A stretch of DNA of 64,000 nt from a virus: IMG/VR virus record IMGVR_UViG_3300033153_013649, positions 62,001-126,000 of that record. The stretch is one strand, 5' to 3'. Numbering within the stretch: the first letter of the stretch is position 1; each line of letters starts with the position of its first letter. The notes beneath the pieces were generated by a model. It had not been told where the DNA came from. It did no database searches and worked only from the letters and a program-made list of their open reading frames with translations. The position numbers and the translations under genes are program-made. Shown piece by piece: positions 48,472 to 56,599 of this stretch.

Positions 48472-49128
48472 TTGGGAATAAAAATAAAAGATAATATTTG
48501 GAAAGGACATCGAGCATTTATTATTGGAGGGGGTCCTTCTTTAAAAGGATTCGATTGGAAATTACTTCGAAATGAGAAAACAATCGGAATCAATAAAGCA
48601 ATTATAGCTTTTGAACCAGATGTTCTTTTTTCAATGGATAAATTATTTTGGAGTGTTGTATATCCAAACTTAGGAATTATTCCTAGATGTACTAAAATTT
48701 ATTTAGATGGGAATATAATACCAAAATGTTCTCCTAAAATTACAAAATTAGGGATCATAAAATATCTAAGATATAAGGAAAGTCCTAAATTTTCGAAATC
48801 ACTGAAAGATGGATTATCTAGTGAAGTTGATTCAGGATATGCGGCTTTAAATTTAGCTCTTTTACTTGGTGCAGATCCGATTTATTTGCTCGGATATGAT
48901 ATGAAATTAAATAAAAATTCTGAACAAATATGGTGGCATGATGGATATAAAAAATATTTTTTAAAGAACGCTATAGAAAATTATAAAAAAAGAATCTTTG
49001 CTTATGAGAAATATGCTAAACCGATAATAGATGATTATTTTAAAGTTAAAGTTATTAATTTAAATATAAATAGTAATATAAAATGTTTTCCGTTTGCAAA
49101 AAGAGAGGAAATCTTTGAAAAGAGTTGA
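48472..49128 (+). CDS. DUF115/MptE-like protein, copy 2
   Basis: About 218 residues from TTG 48472 behind GAGGATA; an upstream TTG at 48460 is possible. Shares GHRAFIIGGGPSLKGFDW and IYLLGYDMK with copy 1. Its end overlaps the next glycosyltransferase. Confidence 0.65.
   Translation: MGIKIKDNIWKGHRAFIIGGGPSLKGFDWKLLRNEKTIGINKAIIAFEPDVLFSMDKLFWSVVYPNLGIIPRCTKIYLDGNIIPKCSPKITKLGIIKYLRYKESPKFSKSLKDGLSSEVDSGYAALNLALLLGADPIYLLGYDMKLNKNSEQIWWHDGYKKYFLKNAIENYKKRIFAYEKYAKPIIDDYFKVKVINLNINSNIKCFPFAKREEIFEKS
48498..48571 (+). repeat. 74-bp perfect repeat, copy 2
   Basis: Direct repeat of 46868-46941. The two copies flank the higher-G+C transglycosylase gene and could recombine to delete it. Confidence 0.95.
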
Positions 49129-49729
49129 TATAGTAATACCGAGTAAAAACAGGAGAGAAAAATTAGGAGTAGCAATTGAATCAATCGGAAAGGCTAAAGC
49201 CGACGATTACGATCTTCGAACAATTATTATTCAAAGAAAAGACATGAGATCTTTTGCTTGTTGGAATCTATATTGTCAAACTATGCAAGCAGATGCAGTT
49301 TTATTTTCTACAGACGATGTTGAATTTTTACCTAATGGAATAGAAATAGGATTTAAGAAATTTTTTGAAATATTTCCAGATACAGATGGAATATTAGGAT
49401 TTCATCAAGCAAATATTGGATTTTCGAATGAGGGGCATAAATATGCCTTTGGAATGATGGGAAAAAAGTTTTTAACTAGATTTCCAAATAAAAATCCTTT
49501 TTGTCCTGATTATATAGTATTTTGTGCAGAAACTGAATTATGTAGATATGCTAATTCTATCGGTAAATATTATTTTGAAGAAAAAGCTAAGTTAAATCAT
49601 TATCATCCTTCTCATGGAGGTACATGGGATGAGACAGGAAGAAAATACAGAGATCCAAAATTAACATCTATTGATCATAGAAATTCTGCTTTGAGAAAAC
49701 AGAAAGGATTCCTTTGGGGAAAGAATTAA
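49115..49729 (+). CDS. Family 2-like glycosyltransferase
   Basis: About 204 residues from TTG 49115 with AGAGGAAA upstream. VDIVIPSKNRREKL is the GT-A start, LFSTDDVEF the DxD-type motif near 78, and PDYIVFCAETELCR and a histidine-rich LNHYHPSHGG follow. Donor and acceptor are unknown. Confidence 0.7.
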   Translation: MKRVDIVIPSKNRREKLGVAIESIGKAKADDYDLRTIIIQRKDMRSFACWNLYCQTMQADAVLFSTDDVEFLPNGIEIGFKKFFEIFPDTDGILGFHQANIGFSNEGHKYAFGMMGKKFLTRFPNKNPFCPDYIVFCAETELCRYANSIGKYYFEEKAKLNHYHPSHGGTWDETGRKYRDPKLTSIDHRNSALRKQKGFLWGKN

Positions 49730-49808
49730 GCGCCTGTATACCCTCTCGCTACGAACGAGTAGAAAGGTTAACTAGGATTCCATATCGGTTCGATTCCGAT
49801 CAGGCGTT
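49730..49808 (+). tRNA. Atypical tRNA-Arg (ACG) without a normal D-arm
   Basis: Acceptor GCGCCTG/CAGGCGT and T-arm ATCGG-TTCGATT-CCGAT are good; CTCG-CTACGAA-CGAG gives anticodon ACG. Only about eight bases separate acceptor and anticodon stem, so the D-arm is missing there, while the variable region is 24 bases and contains an AGT...GGTTA...ACT D-arm-like piece. Confidence 0.6.
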
Positions 49809-49817
49809 CAAAATATT

Positions 49818-50012
49818 ATGGTAGAAAATCATTCTTGTGCAATGTGTTGTCATTTTGTTTTGCAAATGGCGTGGTCGTCTCGTTGCCAAATAATATCTAA
49901 GGAAGAAAAAGAAAGAGAAAAAATGATTTCTTATAGTATAAGATCTCGTGAGAAAAACAGTTGTAGAAATTTTTGCTATAATCCTGGATGGTATTTGACT
50001 GAAAATTATTAA
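49818..50012 (+). CDS. Cysteine-rich small protein, 64 residues
   Basis: ATG 49818 just after tRNA-Arg. CAMCCHF near the N-terminus plus C..FC near the end make a possible zinc site. Not recognised. Confidence 0.5.
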   Translation: MVENHSCAMCCHFVLQMAWSSRCQIISKEEKEREKMISYSIRSREKNSCRNFCYNPGWYLTENY

Positions 50013-50019
50013 AAAATTG

Positions 50020-50048
50020 TTGACAAACGTCTTTTAATTTAGTATATT
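50020..50048 (+). promoter_or_regulatory. Early promoter (TTGACA-17-TATATT)
   Basis: TTGACA 50020-50025, TATATT 50043-50048, full shared context. Drives three small genes and probably the tRNA genes after them. Confidence 0.88.
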
Positions 50049-50073
50049 ATAATAAAAAGGAGAGGAATTGATT

Positions 50074-50208
50074 ATGAATAATAATATGAAAATAGCTACT
50101 TATGTTAAACTCCGGGTTTCACTTTTTGGATTTTTTAGTGGAATATTAGTTATCATGTTTATTCTTTTGGTTTTTGCAAAATTAAAATCTTGTTTTAAAA
50201 TTAAATAA
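50074..50208 (+). CDS. Small membrane protein, 44 residues
   Basis: ATG 50074 behind AAGGAGAGG, stop 50206-50208. One TM segment (FGFFSGILVIMFILLVF). Unknown role. Confidence 0.55.
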   Translation: MNNNMKIATYVKLRVSLFGFFSGILVIMFILLVFAKLKSCFKIK

Positions 50209-50233
50209 AATTTTAAAAGGAAGGATTTAAACT

Positions 50234-50404
50234 ATGAAAGAACGTTCTGATATTTCAAATAAGATTTTAGATAATCATTATCGTCTACTTTCTCTCGAAA
50301 AGAGAATTGATATTCTTGAAAAGGAACTTAAGGTTTTAAAGGAATCTGCGCCTACTAAAACAAATTTAGTAAATCCTATTAATCCTAACGACGGAATCTT
50401 ATAA
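50234..50404 (+). CDS. Small coiled-coil protein, 56 residues
   Basis: AAGGAAGG site before ATG 50234; leucine-heptad helix (LLSLEKRIDILEKELKVLK). Stop 50402-50404. Confidence 0.55.
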   Translation: MKERSDISNKILDNHYRLLSLEKRIDILEKELKVLKESAPTKTNLVNPINPNDGIL

Positions 50405-50407
50405 ATA
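50400..50407 (+). promoter_or_regulatory. Candidate T4-type late promoter box
   Basis: TATAAATA 17 bases before ATG 50424. Weak alone. Confidence 0.3.
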
Positions 50408-50423
50408 TAACGCAAAATAAAAA

Positions 50424-50609
50424 ATGAAGATTAAACTTACTAAATTTTTAGTTAATAATAATTTTGCATGTGATTATAATCATGCTCGGGAGTTAATAAA
50501 AGACGGGAAAATTATATATAATTCTGTACCAGTTGATCTAGAATGGTTTGTTGTTAATTATCATTCAAAGATTGCTAAAATAGGAACGTTCATTGATATA
50601 AGAAGCTAA
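50424..50609 (+). CDS. S4-like RNA-binding protein
   Basis: 61 residues. LTKFLVNNNFACDYNHARE then LIKDGKIIYNSVPV follows the S4-domain pattern (LxxFL...A..LI..G.V.VN...V). S4 domains bind structured RNA such as rRNA and tRNA, which suits its place just before tRNA genes. Confidence 0.6.
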   Translation: MKIKLTKFLVNNNFACDYNHARELIKDGKIIYNSVPVDLEWFVVNYHSKIAKIGTFIDIRS

Positions 50610-50676
50610 TTAAGATCTTTATATCGATATAAAAGCTAATAAAAAAGATAATAAAGGAATTTTAAAAGACAATAAA

Positions 50677-50755
50677 GGCCCATTAGTTTAATGGAAAAAC
50701 AATCGTCACATCGGCTTTTTACAGATAATTACCGGTTCGATTCCGGTATGGGTCT
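50677..50755 (+). tRNA. Probable tRNA-Lys (TTT) with an 8-base insertion
   Basis: Acceptor GGCCCAT/ATGGGTC, D stem GTTT/AAAC, T-arm ACCGG-TTCGATT-CCGGT are normal. The best anticodon arm is ATCGG-CTTTTTA-CAGAT (one mismatch). Eight extra bases (ATCGTCAC) lie between D-arm and anticodon stem and partly duplicate it. May be defective or processed. Confidence 0.55.
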
Positions 50756-50765
50756 CTCGTACTTT

Positions 50766-50836
50766 TGGCCTATAGTGAAACAGAATCACATGAGACTTTG
50801 AATCTCATATTCTTGGTGCAATTCCAAGTGGGCCAG
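50766..50836 (+). tRNA. tRNA-Gln (TTG)
   Basis: Acceptor TGGCCTA/TGGGCCA, D stem GTGA/TCAC, anticodon arm TGAGA-CTTTGAA-TCTCA, T-arm CTTGG-TGCAATT-CCAAG, discriminator G. No CCA. Confidence 0.88.
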
Positions 50837-50843
50837 CAAAAAT

Positions 50844-50914
50844 TGAGATATAGTTAAAGGGAATAACTATTGTTTCTGAAACAATTATTCTAGGTTTGAT
50901 TTCTAGTGCTTCAA
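50844..50914 (+). tRNA. tRNA-Gln (CTG)
   Basis: Acceptor TGAGATA/TGCTTCA (one A-C mismatch), D stem GTTA/TAAC, anticodon arm ATTGT-TTCTGAA-ACAAT, T-arm CTAGG-TTTGATT-TCTAG, discriminator A. No CCA. Confidence 0.75.
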
Positions 50915-50929
50915 CTACAAATTATTTAG

Positions 50930-51036
50930 GGATCCACGGCCAAGCAAAATTAGATACGCACTTGGGTATTCATTAATAAAGCTTTATTTCGAATACGTAG
51001 GATGCTAACAGGTCGGTGAAAGACCGGCTGGATTCT
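50930..51036 (+). tRNA. Atypical long tRNA-like element
   Basis: Acceptor GGATCCA/TGGATTC and T-arm GTCGG-TGAAAGA-CCGGC are good. A GTATTC/GAATAC stem in the middle encloses 19 bases containing AATAA-AGCT-TTATT, so no normal anticodon loop is seen. 107 bases long; similar in kind to the interrupted element at 20879. Confidence 0.45.
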
Positions 51037-51067
51037 TAAATAATATTATATTGAAATAATTCAAAAA

Positions 51068-51120
51068 GAAGAACGTTCGGTTTATATTCGAAAGGTCACA
51101 AGTTCGATTCTAATTCTTCA
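51068..51120 (+). other. Truncated tRNA-like remnant
   Basis: GAAGAA pairs with TTCTTC at the ends and a GTTCGATT T-loop is present, but only 53 bases remain and the T stem does not pair. Confidence 0.3.
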
Positions 51121-51149
51121 CGATACAAACTCAAAAATTTAAAAAATTT

Positions 51150-51866
51150 ATGGATATTAAATTACTTAATCAAACCAGAAAATTTTGGAGAACTAGAAAT
51201 ATTGATTATGCTAAATTTTCTAGAATATTAGTTAGTCCAGAAACTCGCAAGAAATTGTTAATTGGAGACAAAAAAGGTCTTAATAAACTTTGGGAAAAAC
51301 AGACCAAAAAGGATTTTCAAAAAATATTTAAAGATATAGATTGTCTTTCAATCAATTCTGTTTTAGAAATTGGATGTGGAGTTGGAAGAATATTAAAGGT
51401 ATTAGAAGAACATAAATTATTTTCTAGAATTATAGGTGTTGATATATCTCCAAAAATGATTCAATATGCCGAAGAATATCTTAAACTTCAAGATAGTTCA
51501 ACTATTGAATTATATCTTACCGATGGAGAAAATTTACCAATAAAAGATAATTCAATTGATTTTGTTTTTTCAATAGTTACCTTTCAACACATGACTACTA
51601 AATCGATTGTAAAAGCTAATTTGAAAGAAATTTATAGGGTTCTTGTTCCAAAAGGTCTTGCGAGAATTCAAACAATAGAACATAAAAATCCAAATATAAA
51701 ATCAGAAAATACTATTGCTGGATACAATGGATATTTTTTAAACGTTCGCGATAAAAAAGAAATGTTTCAAGAATATGGATTAAAAGTAATTAACTGGAGA
51801 TATGATAAAGAGGTAAAACCGGCTAATCCCGAACTCCAATGGATTTGGTTAACTCTAGAGAAATAA
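51150..51866 (+). CDS. Class I SAM-dependent methyltransferase
   Basis: 238 residues. VLEIGCGVGRIL (motif I, about 72-83), IIGVDISPKMI (motif II), DGENLPIKDNSIDFVFS (motifs III-IV) and EIYRVLVPKG make a Methyltransf_11-type domain. Small-molecule, tRNA or protein substrate cannot be told. No early promoter directly upstream. Confidence 0.78.
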   Translation: MDIKLLNQTRKFWRTRNIDYAKFSRILVSPETRKKLLIGDKKGLNKLWEKQTKKDFQKIFKDIDCLSINSVLEIGCGVGRILKVLEEHKLFSRIIGVDISPKMIQYAEEYLKLQDSSTIELYLTDGENLPIKDNSIDFVFSIVTFQHMTTKSIVKANLKEIYRVLVPKGLARIQTIEHKNPNIKSENTIAGYNGYFLNVRDKKEMFQEYGLKVINWRYDKEVKPANPELQWIWLTLEK

Positions 51867-51902
51867 TAGCTATTATTAGGATTATATTTTAAAGGAGAGA
51901 CT

Positions 51903-53363
51903 TTGTATATAGCGGTTGATTCTACTAACGAGAACTTTTTAGTTCGAAAACTAGGTCAAGATGGCAAATCATCAATTACAAAGATGCCATTTCGAGCCTC
52001 TTTGTTTATAGCTTCAGAAAAAGCTTCGAAAGAATATATAGGATTTAAAACTGGAAAGCATCTCAAAAGATTTGATTTCTTTTCTAGACAAAATTACTGG
52101 GATTTTAAAAATAAAATGAAAGATGTTGGAATATATGGAGATATTTCTCCGATATTTCAATTTATACCAAAACTTAATATTAGATCCGAGAATATATCTT
52201 TTCTTCGTCCTTGGGGATTAGATATTGAGGTTTATTCAGAAAAAGAATTTCCTTATCCAGAAAGAGCTATAATTTATCCTATTGTATCTTTAACTTTAGG
52301 GGATTTAAGAAAAAAGAAATATTATACTTTCGTATATGATATGGACGGAAAATGTACCCTTAAATCTCAACCGAATTGGGAAATTTTCGTTTATAGAAGC
52401 GAAGAAGATATGATGAATTCTTTTTCAAAATTCTGGAGACAAAACATAGCTAATATTCATATTCTAACAGGCTGGAATATTAATAAATTTGATATTCCTT
52501 ATATAATTAGAAGAATGAATTATCTTTTTACTGGAGATCCAGAAAAAATTTGTAAAGAGGTTCGGCTTCTTTCTCCGTTTAGAAATATCAAAAATAAAAC
52601 AACAAAATATTCAGAAACAGAATATATTATTGCTGGAATTCCGATTCTTGATTATTTAGCAGTATTTAAAAAATTCAATTTTCAATCCCGTCGTTCTTTT
52701 AAACTCGAAAATATAGCTCAAGAAGAACTAGGTCATGGAAAACTTGAAAATCCTTATTCTTCACTTCATGAATTATACAGAAAAGATATAAATACTTTTA
52801 TAAATTATAATAGAAAAGATACAGAACTTCTTGAAGAAATCGATAATAAATTCAATTATTTGAATTTTATGATTACAATTGCTCTTATTACTAAAATCAA
52901 TTATGAAAACGTTTTTAGTCCTATCCGCTGCTGGGAATCTCTTATATATAATAAATTAATAGAGCAAAATATTGTTACTAATCCAGCTAGAAGATTTACT
53001 AAAACACGTGAATATCTCGGGGCCTATGTAAAACTTCCAGAGACTAAAATGTATAGAGATATTATTTCGTATGATCTTGTACAGCTCTATCCTTCAGTAA
53101 TTAGGGCAGCAAATATATCTCCTGAAACTCTTATTGAAGGAGATTATGAAGAGAATGTAACGATTGAAAAATTTATGCTTGATGAATTCGAATCTAAAAA
53201 AGCACATAAAAATAACCAGATTTTACTTCCAACCGGAAATTATTATAAAAAAGAACCTCAAGGGGTATACCCTATTTTAATGGAAGAATTGTTCTTCAAA
53301 AGAATAGCTATTAAAGAGCAAATCAAAGAAAAAGAAAGAGAATTAAAAAAATTATTACAATGA
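51903..53363 (+). CDS. 43: DNA polymerase B, N-terminal half (split gene 43)
   Basis: 486 residues from TTG 51903 with AAAGGAG. Proofreading motifs: Exo I GLDIEVYSE, Exo II GWNINKFDIPYI and Exo III YNRKDTELLEE. Polymerase motif A is SYDLVQLYPSVIRAANISPE near 382. The protein ends in the first fingers helix (KEQIKEKERELKKLLQ). Motifs B and C are at 4725-5834, 46 kb away and upstream in the window. Both halves are intact, so activity probably needs both chains. Confidence 0.9.
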   Translation: MYIAVDSTNENFLVRKLGQDGKSSITKMPFRASLFIASEKASKEYIGFKTGKHLKRFDFFSRQNYWDFKNKMKDVGIYGDISPIFQFIPKLNIRSENISFLRPWGLDIEVYSEKEFPYPERAIIYPIVSLTLGDLRKKKYYTFVYDMDGKCTLKSQPNWEIFVYRSEEDMMNSFSKFWRQNIANIHILTGWNINKFDIPYIIRRMNYLFTGDPEKICKEVRLLSPFRNIKNKTTKYSETEYIIAGIPILDYLAVFKKFNFQSRRSFKLENIAQEELGHGKLENPYSSLHELYRKDINTFINYNRKDTELLEEIDNKFNYLNFMITIALITKINYENVFSPIRCWESLIYNKLIEQNIVTNPARRFTKTREYLGAYVKLPETKMYRDIISYDLVQLYPSVIRAANISPETLIEGDYEENVTIEKFMLDEFESKKAHKNNQILLPTGNYYKKEPQGVYPILMEELFFKRIAIKEQIKEKERELKKLLQ

Positions 53364-53599
53364 AAAATTTTTCTGCAGAAAATAAAGCAATGATTCTTGA
53401 TTTTCTTGAAAAATCTGAAATAGGATCTATAGGAGATAAAGATGATTTTTCTCTTTATACTTGGATGGAATGGTATATTTCAGAAGAAAATTTAGATTCG
53501 AATCAAAAGAAGGTATTAGAAGAATTTATTGAATGGATATATTCTCAAAAAAGAATAAAGATAGAGGATCTCATAAGTAAATATTTTGATTTTAATTAA
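53360..53599 (+). CDS. Hypothetical acidic protein, 79 residues
   Basis: ATG overlaps the polymerase stop. Acidic helical protein, tryptophan-containing (YTWMEWYISEE). Could be a polymerase accessory by position only. Confidence 0.55.
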   Translation: MKNFSAENKAMILDFLEKSEIGSIGDKDDFSLYTWMEWYISEENLDSNQKKVLEEFIEWIYSQKRIKIEDLISKYFDFN

Positions 53600-53611
53600 A
53601 AAGGAGAAATA

Positions 53612-54370
53612 ATGTCAGAAATAGCGAAACGTAAAGATATGAAATTACCGATTCATACTTTCTCTTCTCGGACATTCGAATTACTTGATATGTTAGAAGA
53701 TGAAAGTTTGATTAATCGAGAAGATATTATACATAATCTTGCAATTTTTCCTAGATGGAACGGTGCATCAATATATCCATATACTATTGGCCAACATACT
53801 TTAGTAGCTCTTGAGATTCTCCAAAATTATTATGGATTTCTTAAACCAAAAAAGAATAAAAAAAGAATTTTTCTTAATACTAATTCTGAATCAGAATTTA
53901 ATCAGCTAAAATTAATGGCTCTTCATGATGCATCAGAAGCTTATATTGGAGATATTATTTCTCCTTTAAAAGAATTTTTGTATATTAAAATTCCAAAAAA
54001 CGGAAAGATGGAGAAACTCGTAGAGAAAGGAAAGAAAAATTTAATTTCAATGGAAGAATTTGAGCTTAGTATTTCTAGAGCTATATATAATCGGTTTCAT
54101 GTGATTTGTTATGATCCAAAGAAAACTAAATATGGAGAATTATTTGGAGATTCTCTTAGAATCCTTGATGTTGCTATGGCTTTTTATGAGGCAAAATATA
54201 TATTTAATCCTCCACTTGATACTACTAAATGGAATTGTAGAGAACTTGAGAAAGTTCAAGACCTTAATGATCATATAGAACAAAATAAAGATTATTATTT
54301 TAGAGAAATGCATAGAAACGAAGTAAAAGAAAGATTAATAAAAGAATTCGATAAACTTCAAATAATATGA
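53612..54370 (+). CDS. HD-domain phosphohydrolase (5'-nucleotidase-like)
   Basis: 252 residues with AAAGGAG. H of IGQHTLVALEI (about 57), HD of LMALHDASEAYIGDI (about 107) and D of RILDVAMAF form the HD metal site; the pattern fits YfbR-like deoxynucleotide 5'-phosphatases and related phage enzymes. Substrate inferred. Confidence 0.72.
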   Translation: MSEIAKRKDMKLPIHTFSSRTFELLDMLEDESLINREDIIHNLAIFPRWNGASIYPYTIGQHTLVALEILQNYYGFLKPKKNKKRIFLNTNSESEFNQLKLMALHDASEAYIGDIISPLKEFLYIKIPKNGKMEKLVEKGKKNLISMEEFELSISRAIYNRFHVICYDPKKTKYGELFGDSLRILDVAMAFYEAKYIFNPPLDTTKWNCRELEKVQDLNDHIEQNKDYYFREMHRNEVKERLIKEFDKLQII

Positions 54371-54846
54371 AAACACAATACGGAGATATTTTTTCTATTA
54401 GAACAGAAAATGATTTTTTAGTAGTTCCTACAAACGTTGGATGGAAAAGAAATAATCACAATGTTATGGGTGCAGGTATTGCTAGAAGAGCATCTATCAT
54501 ATATCCGGATTTACCGTTAAGTTATGGATGGCATTGTAAAAAGTATGGAAATAAAATATTTGTAAGTAAAAGAAATCATATTATTTGTCTTCCTTCTAAG
54601 CCTTTATTATATCCAAGAAAACCGCATTTAAGTTGGACAGGGAATTCGAATAAATCTACAATTTCTAATTCTTACAGACAATTAAAATATTTTGCTAAAA
54701 ATTATCCGGAAGAAAAGATTTATACCCCTTTATTTGGTACGGGAAATGGAAATATTCCTTTTAATATTGGAATGAAATTAATTAATTCAGCGAATTTACC
54801 CGATAATATAATTTTAATATTACCTCACGAATCCGCAGAGAAATGA
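54367..54846 (+). CDS. Macro-domain protein
   Basis: 159 residues. DFLVVPTNVGWKRN, VMGAGIARRA and TPLFGTGNGNIPF correspond to the ADP-ribose-binding loops of macro domains. Such proteins hydrolyse ADP-ribose derivatives; in phages they may remove ADP-ribosylation or block nucleotide-signal defences. Role here unproven. Confidence 0.75.
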   Translation: MKTQYGDIFSIRTENDFLVVPTNVGWKRNNHNVMGAGIARRASIIYPDLPLSYGWHCKKYGNKIFVSKRNHIICLPSKPLLYPRKPHLSWTGNSNKSTISNSYRQLKYFAKNYPEEKIYTPLFGTGNGNIPFNIGMKLINSANLPDNIILILPHESAEK

Positions 54847-54866
54847 TAAAATAGAATTAATTTATA

Positions 54867-54895
54867 TTAACAAATAAGAATTGAATTATTATATC
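54867..54895 (+). promoter_or_regulatory. Weak early-type promoter
   Basis: TTAACA 54867-54872, 17 bases, TATATC 54890-54895. A poor relative of the strong set, but well placed before RNA ligase 1. Confidence 0.4.
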
Positions 54896-54915
54896 ATAAT
54901 AATACGAAATAGAAG

Positions 54916-56049
54916 ATGGAAAAAATACATTATAAAAACTTTGATAGACTAGAAAAAGAATATGTACAAAAAGGATTAATTCGCAAAAGTTATCATCCAA
55001 TTTTTGATTTTGCAATTTATAATTATGGAATTAAAGTTCAATTTGAAGCTTTATGGGATGAAATAACTTTAGAAGTTCGGGGATTAATCCTAGATTCTAA
55101 AGGAAACATTATTGCTAGACCTTTTGATAAATTCTTTAATTATGAAGAACTAGTTTCTGGAGATGAAAATAAAAGACTTAAAATTAGGATTCCAAATGAA
55201 AGGGTAAAAAGGATCACAGAAAAAATAGACGGATCTCTTGGAATTCTTTATAAAGGATTAGACGGGAAACATTATATTGCAACTAGAGGATCATTTAATT
55301 CTGATCAAGCAATTAAAGCAAATGAAATTTTAAATAAGAAATATAATAATGAAGATTTTATGGATGGGTATACATATTTATTTGAAATTATTTATCCAGA
55401 AAATCGAATTATTATTAATTATGGAGAAACAGAAGATCTTATTCTTTTGGCTGTTCGAAATAATAAAACAGGAGAATATTTAGACTTATATGAAAATTTT
55501 GATTCATCTAATTTTAATTTAGTTGTTTCAATTGAAACAACAGATTATTGTAATCTCACAAAAGAAAATAAGATTAATAATGAAGGTTATGTAATTGAAT
55601 TCGAATCAGGATTTCGAATGAAAATGAAATTTGAAGAATATGTTAGATTACATAAATTTGTATCCGGATTTTCTAATATTAGTATTTGGGAAGTTTTGGC
55701 TTCTGGAGGAAATATATATGATCTTATTGAAAATATTCCGGACGAATTATATAATTGGATAAATAAACAAATCAAACATTTTAAATTCGAATTTGACAAA
55801 TTATGTAATTTCTATTTTGAAGTTTTTAAAAATACTAAAGAAAAAATAACAAATTTATATGGAAAAGAATTAAATACTATTTTTTCCGATAAAGATATAA
55901 GAAAAATCTATGCAGATTTCTTTATTCGATCAGTAAAAAATCCTAATATTCTTTTTATGATGCTTGATAAAAAAGATTGGAAAAAAGCTATTTGGAAACA
56001 ACTTAAACCTCAAGATAAAGAAATTTTTAGAAAGGAATTTATTAAATGA
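54916..56049 (+). CDS. rnlA: T4 Rnl1-like RNA ligase
   Basis: 377 residues, close to T4 RnlA (374). ARPFDKFFNYEE, nucleotidyl motif I TEKIDGS with the AMP-accepting lysine (about 102), YLFEIIYPENRI (motif IIIa region), NEGYVIEF (IV) and RMKMKFEEY (V). It joins RNA 5'-phosphate and 3'-OH ends, classically to repair tRNAs cut by host anticodon nucleases. No polynucleotide kinase gene is seen in the window. Confidence 0.88.
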   Translation: MEKIHYKNFDRLEKEYVQKGLIRKSYHPIFDFAIYNYGIKVQFEALWDEITLEVRGLILDSKGNIIARPFDKFFNYEELVSGDENKRLKIRIPNERVKRITEKIDGSLGILYKGLDGKHYIATRGSFNSDQAIKANEILNKKYNNEDFMDGYTYLFEIIYPENRIIINYGETEDLILLAVRNNKTGEYLDLYENFDSSNFNLVVSIETTDYCNLTKENKINNEGYVIEFESGFRMKMKFEEYVRLHKFVSGFSNISIWEVLASGGNIYDLIENIPDELYNWINKQIKHFKFEFDKLCNFYFEVFKNTKEKITNLYGKELNTIFSDKDIRKIYADFFIRSVKNPNILFMMLDKKDWKKAIWKQLKPQDKEIFRKEFIK

Positions 56050-56543
56050 GTAAAGAATTAACAATTATTGAAGAAGAAAAATCTGTTGAAGAACCATGGA
56101 AAATGACAAGAGAAGATGCATATTGGAAAGAAATTGATTTAAGGCAAGATCGCAGTTTAACAATCGGTGCAGCGGAGGTAAAGTTGCGAAGTGCTATCGG
56201 TCGGAAAAGAATTTTTGCATATAGCTCCGAGGTACAACTTGCATCTAATAGGAATAAAATTATTAAATTTGAAGGTAGATATGTATTTAAAGATAAACTT
56301 ACCCCCGAAATAAGAGAAGCAATGGAAAATCTTAAAAAAGTTAGAAAAGAAGCAGATGAGAAATACATAAGAGAAGCTACCCCTCTTAATGCTCATTATG
56401 AAACAGTTAAAAAAGCTGTATACGAAGGTAAGCCCGTTCCGCGAAAGGTACTTGAAGAATATAAGGATGAAAAGTGGGCGGATGAAGCTCTTGCTAAATT
56501 GTTAAAAGTTGAGAAAAAAACTTCTGAACTTGGTAAGGAATAA
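56046..56543 (+). CDS. Hypothetical helical protein, 165 residues
   Basis: Overlaps the ligase stop. Charged helices in the second half (LKKVRKEADEKYIREA). A short, more G+C-rich stretch lies near 56150-56220. Not recognised. Confidence 0.55.
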   Translation: MSKELTIIEEEKSVEEPWKMTREDAYWKEIDLRQDRSLTIGAAEVKLRSAIGRKRIFAYSSEVQLASNRNKIIKFEGRYVFKDKLTPEIREAMENLKKVRKEADEKYIREATPLNAHYETVKKAVYEGKPVPRKVLEEYKDEKWADEALAKLLKVEKKTSELGKE

Positions 56544-56599
56544 ATAGACTGAAGACTTTTAATAAAATAAAACTTATAAAAAATAAACGGAGGATTTAA

